This document shows positions 14,242 through 24,400 of a stretch of 64,000 bases of DNA, in pieces (within the stretch, counting starts at the first letter, position 1; every line of letters begins with the position of its first letter). The notes under the pieces are model-generated. The model was not told the DNA's origin. It was given only the letters and a program-made list of their open reading frames with translations, and did no database searches. The stretch covers positions 11,924,625 to 11,988,624 of the forward strand of contig OX439131.1 of the NCBI GenBank assembly GCA_949318235.1. Direction: 5' to 3'. Position numbers and translations under genes: made by a program. Source of the DNA: Ecdyonurus torrentis (Eukaryota > Arthropoda > Insecta > Ephemeroptera > Heptageniidae).

Positions 14242-14279
14242 TACAATTATTTTACACACCGGTGTGTAAAATAATTGTA
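14242..14279. repeat. 38-bp perfect palindrome, no spacer
   Basis: The 19-base half ending in TTTTACACACC is followed directly by its exact complement. It lies about 140 bp beyond the stop codon of the zinc-finger gene, where a transcript would form a strong hairpin. Confidence 0.9.
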
Positions 14280-14418
14280 ACCAATTAATAAAAAAAGGGT
14301 ATAATTGCTATGTCCTGCTCATACTGAGTAATAAATTGAATATCACACATTTTTCTTATTTTTAAAAGAGATTTCATGCTATCACACTTTGAGAATGCAC
14401 CCTTTCTTTACAGTAAAG

Positions 14419-15658
14419 CTATATCATCTTTATTCTTTCAACTTTAACATGACAATATTTTAAATTGAACTTTCTGGTATAATAGTCTTCTGAATTAACA
14501 TTTGAATTCTTAGGTAACTTATTAATAACATTCTTATCACCATACTCTACTTTTACTGGCACCTTTACACCATGTTCTTTGATAACATGACTATCAAACA
14601 TGTGTTTTCTTGGCCAAGATTTCTTGCATTTAATACACACAAATTTAGGTTTCTTATGAGAATGTAAAACATGATATTTTAAGTCAGATAATTTAGAAAA
14701 TGATTTTTTGCAAAATTTACAATTATATATCACATTTTTAGGAGCTATTTCAGAGTTAATAATTAAATTAATAATGACCCTTTTAACATTTTTATGGTAT
14801 CTGTTTAAATGATCATTTAACATAAAAATAGAACTCCAACTTTTCTTGCAACTTGAGCATGTAAATTTTTTAGAATGTTTAATTTTATCATGATGCAGTA
14901 ACTCTACTCTTGACTGCAATGTTGAATTACATTTCCTGCATTTGTGGACCTCAATATCTGTACATAAGGCACTAACTTGACTTTGATCTGTAATAACAAA
15001 GAAGTGACAATATTGGTATACTTTATTATTATTAAAATGCAATTTATGTAAAAAAAAAAAAAAATAAAAAAAAATGCGTACCTTTTTTATGTGTTGGGAT
15101 GTGTTTTTTTAGTATATCAGTAAAATTAGAGAGAAAAATATTCTCTTCTCCAACTTCTACTCCTTTATTTATCATCACTTGGGAGCAAAAGTTTTCATCT
15201 TCATCAATGGGTTCCGTCTTGATAGGGAGAAACGAAAGTGGGTCCATGTGGTCAAACTGCGATAAAACATAATATCATACATCAATAATAGGTTTTTGTT
15301 ACATAATCTAATATTTTCATAAATACAGAGAGTATAAAAAAAGTTTTCAAATTGCAAAAGAAGAGAGAAGATGCATGAGAGAAAATAAGATAATTTATAA
15401 GCAGGTGAGTATATTAATTAAGGCAAAATAGATTTCAATTTATTGAATAAATATTTAATTACATACTTCGGCGGACGTATCATCATACATACCTTTAATG
15501 CTTTATCTGGACTCACTGGCACCTTGCTTACATCCAACCATTCAAAGTTGTTCAAATTACTAGTTCCTTCCTGAAATTAAAAAAACGTACATTTAATATT
15601 GTGATAAATTTTCTTACACATGACATATATAACCGATTTTGACGATACAACTTACCAT
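14419..15658 (-). CDS. C2H2 zinc-finger protein, 274 aa
   Basis: Likely a nuclear DNA-binding regulator. Four exons on the minus strand: 15656-15658 (ATG only), 15493-15570, 15082-15256 and 14419-14987. All junctions are GT-AG, phases agree (0, 0, 1) and the total is 825 nt including TAG. The start ATG is the last codon of exon 1, directly against the donor GTAAGT. Residues 1-85 are acidic and contain IKTEPIDEDE, a motif like SUMO-site/activation-type linkers of insect zinc-finger proteins. The C-terminal half has four C2H2 fingers beginning CRKCNSTL, CSSCKKSW, CKFCKKSF and CIKCKKSW, each with two His at the usual spacing. Linkers are long and not of the TGEKP type, so DNA binding by all fingers is not certain. 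Orthology is not recognised. It is head-to-head with TUFM. Confidence 0.85.
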
Positions 15659-15985
15659 AATTGTTTAAAACAAAGGATGGAATTAAACAAATTTTTGTTA
15701 TGTTCATTAAAAAAACTATATATATCGCACACACAAGCAAAAAATCATCCAAAATAACAACAGAATGACTTCTTTCAGCTTTCACACTCCAAGCATCGCT
15801 CTGCATCAGCTCTGCACTCTGCATGCCCTGTGCATGCCGGTGCCGGCACTGCACGCCCACTTGAAGTTACGCCCCTCTTTGAAACAGCTGGCCATGTAAA
15901 CAAATCTACATAAAAATCTTGAAATTCAATTCTGTGCTAGAAGAACCTTGTGTAGACGCAAATATATTAGTTTTTGAGTGCAATA
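15659..15985. promoter_or_regulatory. Divergent promoter region of the zinc-finger gene and TUFM
   Basis: About 330 bp separate the two start codons. The middle part (15770-15890) is clearly richer in GC than its flanks and should hold both transcription starts. I see no classical TATA box. GTTACGCCCCTC near 15867 is a possible GC-box-like element. Confidence 0.55.
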
Positions 15986-17413
15986 ATGAAGGGAATAGTG
16001 CGCTTCTTTGGTTTAATTAATATGAAGACCATATCTTTGAGATATTTCAAGAAAAGTGTAAATTGTAGACAATTTTCTACTCATATTTCAAGTGTACAGC
16101 CCACATGTTTCCCTTTTGCCACACTGAGTTTCAATCAAGTTAAAAGGACTCATAATGTAAACTTTGTGTCAAGATTCTTTGCAAACGTTGCTGATGGTAA
16201 AATTCACTGTAACGTTGGGACGATTGGTCATGTAGACCATGGTAAAACTACTCTGACAGCAGCTATCACTAAAGTACTGGAACGTGATGGATTTTCAAAA
16301 TTTATTTCGTACGATGAGATTGATCGAGCTCCTGAAGAAAAATCTCGAGGAATCACCATAAACGCTGCTCACGTCGAGTACAGCACTAAGCTACGTCATT
16401 ATGCTCATACAGATTGCCCAGGACATGCCGACTATATCAAAAACATGATCTCCGGAGCTTCACAGATGGATGGTGCAATTTTAGTGGTTGCAGCTACAGA
16501 TGGACAAATGCCTCAGACGTATGAACATCTATTACTTGCAAAACAAGTTGGAATACAAAAAATTGTAGTTTATATCAATAAGGCAGATTTAGTGGATCAA
16601 GAAGTTCTAGATTTAGTTGATCTTGAAATTAGAGAACTCCTTACAGATTTTGGTTTTGATGGTTCAGAAGCTCCAGTTATTTGTGGTTCTGCACTGTTAG
16701 CAATGAATGGTGATAAATCTGAATTTGGAGAACCTTCTATCAATAAATTATTAAGTGCATTAGATACTTATATCCCTAATCCCTCACGTGACATTAGTTC
16801 TCCATTCATGTTACCTATTGACAATGCATTTACAGTACCTGGTCGGGGCACTGTCGTAACGGGTACTATCAAACAGGGAACATTGAAGAAAAATGACGAA
16901 GCAGATTTACTAGGATTTGATGAACAAATCAAAACAACATTATCTGTACTTCAAGTATTTAAAAAATCTGTTGATTCTGCTAAAGCAGGAGAAAATGTAG
17001 GAGTGTTACTTAGGAATGTTCGAGCTGCGGCAGTACAACGTGGAATGATACTATGTGCAAGAGATAGTAGAAGTATCAGTAACTACTTCAATGCTAAAGT
17101 TTATTTTTTAAGCCATACTGAAGGAGGACGTAAGAGACCAGTGACAACCAAATACATTCAACAAATCTACAGTCAAACATGGAATTGTGCCTGCAGAATA
17201 GATTTACCTAATGATAAAAATATGATAATGCCAGGAGATCATGCTACCGTTTACCTTGCTTTATTACGACAAATGTTTATGACTCCAGGACAACCATTTA
17301 CTATCAGAGAAAATAATGTAACTGTTGCCACAGGTATTGTGACAGATCAACTGAAAAAAGTAGAGGTTATCAATGGCAATCTCGGAAAACTAGTATTACC
17401 TCATGAAATATAA
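15986..17413 (+). CDS. TUFM: Mitochondrial elongation factor Tu, 475 aa, intronless
   Basis: GTPase that delivers aminoacyl-tRNA to the mitochondrial ribosome. An N-terminal extension of about 70 residues rich in Arg, Lys, Ser and Phe fits a mitochondrial targeting peptide. The G domain follows with GHVDHGKT (P-loop), [16 protein letters not shown] (switch I), [12 protein letters not shown] (switch II), NKADLVD (guanine specificity) and GSAL. Domain 2 has [12 protein letters not shown]. Domain 3 has EGGRKRPV and MPGDH and ends near [13 protein letters not shown]. Length matches animal TUFM (about 450-490). ATG at 15986 is chosen; the frame opens a little earlier but without an ATG. An AATAAA lies about 27 bp after the stop. 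The single exon is notable, as animal TUFM genes usually have introns. Some domain 2/3 positions are divergent: RRGMVLxKPGS-type residues are replaced by [13 protein letters not shown]. Confidence 0.97.
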   Translation: MKGIVRFFGLINMKTISLRYFKKSVNCRQFSTHISSVQPTCFPFATLSFNQVKRTHNVNFVSRFFANVADGKIHCNVGTIGHVDHGKTTLTAAITKVLERDGFSKFISYDEIDRAPEEKSRGITINAAHVEYSTKLRHYAHTDCPGHADYIKNMISGASQMDGAILVVAATDGQMPQTYEHLLLAKQVGIQKIVVYINKADLVDQEVLDLVDLEIRELLTDFGFDGSEAPVICGSALLAMNGDKSEFGEPSINKLLSALDTYIPNPSRDISSPFMLPIDNAFTVPGRGTVVTGTIKQGTLKKNDEADLLGFDEQIKTTLSVLQVFKKSVDSAKAGENVGVLLRNVRAAAVQRGMILCARDSRSISNYFNAKVYFLSHTEGGRKRPVTTKYIQQIYSQTWNCACRIDLPNDKNMIMPGDHATVYLALLRQMFMTPGQPFTIRENNVTVATGIVTDQLKKVEVINGNLGKLVLPHEI

Positions 17414-18137
17414 ACAGAGTTTTGTATGAAAGTTATATTAATAAAATTCTTTGTTTATTATTTAAGTGTTTTTATTACTATAATTTATTGAAATAAACAT
17501 TACGAAAAATTCATTTAACATTTTGAATTGAAATTTTGCTCTTAAAAATATCAAACTAAAAATTATGCATAGCACATAGGCTTAATATTAATAAGTTTTT
17601 TAAGCTTATTTCTTAGCAATTTTTTGTGCCTTTAGTTAATTAAAAATTAAATTTATTTAAAAGAAAAATGAATAATTGAGTCCATAGCTTTTTAATATTA
17701 AAAATCAAATATTTGAAAAAATATTCAAAAAGTTTGAAGGCAGTGGCATAACCAGGACTTTGCAACAGCAGTCCAGTCTACAGTGAGAGTGGGTCGGGGG
17801 AGGGGGACCCAGACCTGATAATGGTCTTAACCCCCCCCCCCCCCCCCCGGTTTGTAGGTTGCAATTTTAAATGTGCTTATGCTGTCTGTGGCTTGAGAAT
17901 GTCAATAAAATTATTTGATTTAAATAGTGAAATAAAGTTTGATATTACGTAACTCTTGGAAAAATTACACCAAAATTAATCTGATATTCACTTCATATCA
18001 TGATTCTTAACAAATTAATAGTATATCAATATGCTAACAAAACATGCAGCACATTCTTAATATTTTGAACAAAATCTTATTTTAACAATAAAATACTGCC
18101 ACTTGTGAAAAGACATTAAATTATTAATAGGCCTATA
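17414..18137. other. TUFM 3' flank with poly-C run
   Basis: Contains the TUFM 3' UTR and a short GC-rich block at about 17740-17860 that begins AGTGGCATAACCAGGAC, a start similar to hAT-type element ends, and ends in an 18-bp poly-C run. No gene is seen. Confidence 0.4.
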
Positions 18138-18775
18138 TTGTCTCTATCGTGTCAAAATATATCAAGTGAAACTATCACGAGCGCGCCACACGTTCCATCT
18201 GACAATGTAAACCCTATGTATATGTAACATTTGACGAGCTCGTGATAATTTCACTTGATATATTTTGACGCAATACAGACGATATAAAAGCTGCATCCGG
18301 AGTGCTAAACCAATCAGAGAGCAAGTTATAAACCTACCAGCCAATCACAGTTGACTTCACATCAGGGCTTAAAGTAAGCCGGAACGCACCGGTACGCCGT
18401 ACCGGTAAGAATTTGTCTGCCGGAACGCAGTTCCGGTAAGAAAAATTTGAGGTAAAACAAAAATATTCAAATTTATTTGAATTTACCAAAATCAAACATA
18501 TTTCCATTGGTTTTCTTTAACTTGGCTTTTTTATAATCAATTTATTTTATAATTTTAAAATTAAAAGTGATGATTTTTTGCTGAATTTATAGATTATTAA
18601 AAAAGTAATCTATTATGAGCACCAATGTTAAAAAATAAATAGAAATAAAATGTTTCTCAAATGTCACTCATAAGTCAGCATATTTTCATCAAATAATCAA
18701 TCAAAATGATATGGCATTGCACACTCATTCATTAAAAATCAAAATAATTTAAGAATTAAATAAATTAATTATAAG

Positions 18776-19442
18776 TAGGGACCGGATTTTCGCAGTTTTG
18801 AAAATGTGCATTTTCAGTGCTGAATTCAGTCTAGTTTTTTTGCATAATCAGTTTGCAAAAACAGCAAAATCAGTTCACTTTCAGTTCAATTATACAAAAA
18901 CAGTGAAATTCAGTTTTGATAATTTTTAACTTAAAAAAAAATTATCAACAGAGGAGGATAAAATTTATATTTTTAATGAAAAAAAAATCGGTTAAATTCT
19001 TATCCAATAACACTATACCAGCGCATATCAATGAGAGCTTTTCTTTGTCTTTTTGAACTTCTTTTTAACAATTTTTTAATGGTGTTCAGTTGAATTCAGA
19101 TAGTATTAAGATATGCTTTGAAAATAATATTCTAAAAAAATAAAAATAAAAAATGAAACTTTTTCTTTTCTTTCTTTCGTCATTTTTTTTTTTTTTTTTT
19201 TTAAACACGTTACTTTAAGTTTTTGTCCAGTAAAAATCCATTTTCAGTTTCCAAAAACTGAGAAAAACTGACAAAAACTTAAAATAACTGACCCAGTTTA
19301 CAAATTTCAAAAACAGTTTTTTTCAGTCCAAACTTTTTTTGCATTTTTGGCAATAAAACTTCATGATTCGTCGACATCTGAACTCAGATGTGACCTAGCA
19401 TGCATATTTCAAAAACTGAACAAACTGGAGATCCGGTCCCTA
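18776..19442. mobile_element. Inserted element A (hAT-like, non-autonomous)
   Basis: Inverted-repeat ends TAGGGACCGGAT and ATCCGGTCCCTA, flanked by ATTATAAG at 18768-18775 and 19443-19450. The interior is rich in CAGTTTT/AAAACTG words in both orientations. No coding capacity. Confidence 0.8.
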
Positions 19443-19450
19443 ATTATAAG

Positions 19451-20040
19451 TAGAAACCGGATTGTCAGGTGAAAATTTTAGTAAAATAGTGTCTAAAAAA
19501 AGGTGATTTTTTTGCTCAAAAAAGGTGAAAAAAGGTGATAAACCTGAAAAAAGGTGATGAATTCAGAAAAAAGGTATTAATTTTTTTTTTAAAGTAAAAA
19601 ACAAAATATATATTAAGAAAATGACTTTTTTATTATTATTATTATTTTTTTTTTTTTTTAGTGTATGCTATATAACTGCCTATAGGTATTTTGTGGTTAC
19701 AAGTACAACCTACAACAACAACAACAAATTATGATTCAAAAATAAATTTAAAAAAATGTCAGTATAGATGGCATACAGTGAATCTCTGTTTTAAAAAATT
19801 GCGGTAAAAAATCATTTTTTTAAAACGTTTTGTAAATGCTTTAAAAAAAAAGAAATTCCTCATTGAGGTGAAAAATTTTGATGAAAAGGTGAAAAAAAGT
19901 GAAAACCTAAAAAAAGGTGAGAAAAAATAAAGTTGATCTCAAAAACGGCTCGAAAGTTGCTAGTTCGTGGACATTCTTATAAAAAAGGAACATATTATTC
20001 ATAGCAACCAAAAGGTGATCACCTGAAAATCCGGTCTCTA
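19451..20040. mobile_element. Inserted element B (hAT-like, non-autonomous)
   Basis: Ends TAGAAACCGGATTGTCAGGTG-type (first bases TAGAAACCGGAT) and ATCCGGTCTCTA, flanked by ATTATAAG at 19443-19450 and 20041-20048. The interior contains many AAAAAAGGTGA words. It belongs to the same end-type as element A but the interior differs. Confidence 0.8.
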
Positions 20041-20811
20041 ATTATAAGCAATTTTATTTTAATTTTTTAAACCTAGCGAACAAAATTTAAGCTTAAAATT
20101 AAGCGAAAAATAAGAGTGCCACGCCCCTTTTTCAAAGTTTTTTTCGCCTGCGGCGGGCCGATGTGATGTAGTATAGTCTCACGATTGCGTTCCGGTAAGA
20201 CTTCAGATCTACTTTAAGCCCTGCTTCACATAGTTAATTACAACTGCATCCTCTAGAATTAGTACAGGGAGAATTGTATATCCCTATATATTTTTATTCA
20301 TTAGAATATAATAGGTCCATGTATATATATATATATATATAAAAACATTTCTCATATGGCACTTATAAAATAAATGGCATAAATATGCCTTAAAATTAGA
20401 GAGTTCTCTACTTAAAATATAGTATGGTAAGTATCCTAAAAAAAAAAAAAAATAATAATAATTATCTCTGCCAAATACAATTACAGAGCTTCTTAACATA
20501 ACAAAATGGAGGGGGGGGGGGAGAGGAAGATTCCCAAAAATAGCACATTTGACACAGTCGGTTTAAGTTTAGTTTTGTCAAATTAATTTACAATTTCTAT
20601 ATCTCCATGTTGGTAAAGGATACACAAATAATAAAGGAAACCAAAATTGTATTTAAAATAATTATGGCACTAAATGTAGTAAAATTAATAGCATTAAATA
20701 ATATAGTAACTAATTTTAAATAGGATTTAGTACTGTAACATAAGTTACAGCAGTCCAATTAAGCAGTCAAAGCAGAGATAGTAAAATGAATCCCTTTATA
20801 AATTATATTAC

Positions 20812-21057
20812 TTATCTCTGGAAAACCTGACAGTTTACATGCAAGTCTCCGAATGATTTAAAGAACATTAGGAACCATTTCAGTTTGAATGATACTAAAG
20901 GAAAGAATAGGAAAACCAAACTAACACCTTCCCACAATGCCACAACGATATAGTTGAAGATCTTGACAGCACAGTTTACTACTGACATTATTGTGGAGAT
21001 TTGTTTCCTATTCTTTTCTTTGATACAATTGCAAATCCCCATGGCATTTGTAAACAT
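20812..21057 (-). other. Weak open frame; probably not a gene
   Basis: A minus-strand open frame with a hydrophobic stretch. An acceptor-like AATGTCAG and a donor-like GAAG-GTGTTA bound a short segment containing VNCAVKIFNYIVVALWEG. No family match is evident. The rest of 20284-21407 is AT-rich non-coding DNA with a poly-G run at about 20509-20521. Confidence 0.15.
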
Positions 21058-21407
21058 GAACTATGCAGTCAGATTTTTCTTGAGGTAAGCGTACATTAGT
21101 CTCTATAACTGCATCTTATTAAAATTATATAGTATGCTTATATTTTATATAGGAATAAACACCAAAATGCTGAAATAATATTTTATAGTAAAGAAAAATA
21201 GTCACACTTAAAATAAAAGTAGATTTGTAAGCTGTTTTTTAAGTACAAACAAGTAGAAAAAAATATATACAGTATAAGTGTTATTTTTTTCAGTTTAAAT
21301 AAAATTCTTTATGTAAGGATCAAATCTATAGTACATTCCAATTATGTTACACTTCACATATTTGTGTTAAAAATAAGGAGTGGTCGTAATAATATCCTAT
21401 TATAGTT

Positions 21408-24400
21408 TCAATGTTTCTTATTGGTCTTAGCTTTCTTCATCATGAAGGAGAAGGCATCGATTTTACCATTGGAGAGCATAGGTTTCTCTGTGAGATTTGG
21501 CTTTTTATTTTGAATTTCTGGCTTAGTGAGCATTGGTTCCATCAGAGGACGTTTTGCACCAGGCTTCAAATCTGCAATTATTAAACACATTATGAAAGCC
21601 ATTGTGAATATTATTTATTATTTTTATATGCTTTTAGTGTTAGGGTTACGCGTTAGTCAGACAGATGATAATTAATTCTAAACCTCGCCTTAGTTTAGGA
21701 ATAAAAAATATACAGCAAGGGCCTTACCACAGTAGTGCTATAAAGCCACAATACTTCGTAAAATACTGGGTCCAGCTAACTATGCAACTTTACGACAATA
21801 TGAATTGGCATACCAACATGTATTAAGATCCAGAAAAGACCAAGGGCTGCCTGGACTTAATATTCGCTAATAAAATTCCTTTTTAAAAACATTCCCGCTC
21901 CCTCCCTGCCTCTTCCCTTACTCCTTCATTCACACTCTTTCCCTAATTCCTATGACTCCACTCTCACCCCTCCACCCCCACCCCTCCATACCAACTCCTA
22001 ACCAGCAAGAGCACAACTCGGCAGTACAAGACAAGACACTGCTTAGTGATGTGCTCAAGTAATTTTCTTCTTTGATTGATAATGTCATTAATATATGACG
22101 AAAGCTCTGTTATAAAATGAATTTTTTTATAACAAAACACTGTGCCATGCGAGACTTCGACCTCTCCATAGAACTTCTACTGTGGTAAGGCCCTTGCTGG
22201 TTATTCTATCCTTTTATTTAATATTAATCCTAACCGCGATGGTTTTTTCCTTAAATTGATTGGGAATAAAAAATATACGAGGAATAATATAATTTATTTA
22301 TTTCAGTGCATGAAAAAAACAACGTTAAATTTGTTTCTTCTTCTTCCTTTTATACACTTGAAATTAAATATTGTAATATTTCTAAGCAATGAGGAAGACT
22401 ACAAAAAAATTTAGGGTGTAATTTTATTTCATTTCTAAAAGAGGACATTGTCATGAATCAATACATATGTGAATTTCTAATTTTTGAGATCATTATGTAT
22501 TTTTAAATCATTTTTGAAAGTCGCGAAATGACGTCACAGGCTGCATCTTATGCATGTGAGCATAGGAAAAAGTTGCAGCCTGTGACACAATTTGGCAACT
22601 TTCAAAAATTAATTAAAAGTACTTATTGAACTCAGAAATTAAAAATTCACACATGTATCGATTCAGGACAATGTACTCTTTTAGAATATGAAATAAAATT
22701 ACTCCCTTTTTTTTTATTTTACCTCATTATTGTATCCTTCCCCCCCCCCCCCCCCCCCTCCCACACAATTTCCTGATTTTCTTATATCATATATGATAAC
22801 AAAATCATCTGTCAAAAAATGGGATGCATTGATACATGTATATTGTAAAATTACAATGCAAAATGCATCACTTCTTATTACTATATAACAAGTAACCATA
22901 TATAGAAACAATTGTCTGTCATGGTAGTGTTGTTCGTAAACCCTGTTCTCTGCTCCTAAAATGACGATCGCCTTTGGTCATTCAAATGGGATGCGCATTT
23001 TTTGGTGTAAAAGAACAGGGTTAACGAACAGCATTAGTGTTAACGGTTAACCTCAGACCTGGAACGCCCCTTTTTTCAAAAAACTGATCGTAACTTCTTT
23101 TTTTAAAATTATTTTGAATATATAGGCCTATCCTTTTTACAAAATAGAAGTTCAAATACAATTTCATCGTACTGCCCATACATTTCTGGCAATTAATTTT
23201 TAACCATTTTTATATTTTGCCCGCAAAATTCAAACTCAATGTTATTCAAATGGGCAAACTGATGCTCAATTTTCTCAAAAACTAGATGGATTAGTAAATC
23301 TAAAACAAAAAGTAGTCGATAGAGCATGACAATATCTATAACATCAGAAAGTTTTAAAAAAAGTTATCAATTCAAAATTTTTTAAAATTAAAAAAACAAA
23401 AACACAATACTAATCATATGCAAATTGTAGTCCTAATTATCTCTAGATTTCAATGGACACTTCAATGCTTTGATATTTGGAGCTTGTAAACCATCCCTTT
23501 TTTTAACCCCCTTAAAAATTTTCAAAAAAGTTATCGATTGAAATTTGAGATATTTCGATTTTTCCAGGTCTGAGGTTAATCCTTAAATACCAGTACTTAC
23601 AGTGTGGCATAGCTTTGTTTGAAGTATTTGATTTCAAAGAACTGTTCTCATTGTTAGCTGCTTTCTTGTTAGATGTAGAAGGTGAAGTTTTCTTGAGATT
23701 GTCATTTTTTTCCTATAACATTTCAATTGAGTTAATATTTAGTTAATATTATAATAGAAACTCATATCATAATAAAATACAAAATAGTTACACACCTGAG
23801 GTGGAGTGAGGCACATTTCACATTCACACCAAAAGCCATGCTTGATGGGAGAATCTCCAATATTGATTGGTGATAGAAGGGATCCTTTTTCAAGCTTGCC
23901 ACTGTGTTGAGGAGATGATGAGACTGACCAGTGAGGAGAGTTAGACAACTTCAAAATAGAAGACAGGTTTAAGATATTAAAGATTAAAATAACACCTGGA
24001 TAACAGAACAAAGGGACTATTATGTATGTACTTACCACTGAATTCGTACCACAGTATTTTGAAGGACTCAGCAATTTAGAAGGACTCTTGACTCTCAGTG
24101 AAGGCTACAAAAGAAAAAAAAGTATTTACGAATTCACAACTTCCTGATTTAAAGGAATTATAGAAGCTTACCAAAGGATTGTTCTGCTTTTCTTGTTCAA
24201 TGGGACGCAAAACATCAGCTTTCTGAAAGTAAAAATATAGATTAGTATTTGACATCATATACCAGTAATCTTGACTGCAAAGTATTGCATAATATTATTA
24301 TAAGCTTACCTTGGGTGAGCCAGGGTAGGTTTGCTTTGTGAATGGTGGAGTACACATAACACATGAGCAATTGCCATGCTTGATGTTCTCACAGTTCTCT

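Larger units (their letters stand above)
18363..20223. mobile_element. Non-autonomous hAT-like element (outer)
   Basis: Ends are inverted repeats (CAGGGCTTAAAGTA and TACTTTAAGCCCTG) flanked by an exact 8-bp duplication, CTTCACAT (18355-18362 and 20224-20231). An 8-bp duplication and CAGGG ends are typical of the hAT superfamily. The arms also share CCGGTAAGA and GTTCCGGTAAGA words. Without the two inserted elements it is about 590 bp and has no transposase ORF. The related repeat at 27.1 kb supplies the empty site. Confidence 0.85.
18138..20283. repeat. Older dispersed repeat, copy 1 (interrupted)
   Basis: Starts with a hairpin (arms 18138-18181 and 18239-18282, loop containing GTAAACCCTATGTA). 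Beyond the hairpin, 18283-18354 and 20224-20283 match, in reverse complement, 27118-27228. The two parts are separated here by a hAT-like insertion (18363-20223). Shared words include CCAATCAGAGAGC and CCAATCACAGTTGACTT. This is the host sequence of the nested insertions. Confidence 0.7.

Noticed and set aside
15974..15985. Upstream extension of the TUFM reading frame to 15974
   Set aside because: That position is TTG, not ATG. The first ATG in frame is 15986, which gives a normal mitochondrial presequence.
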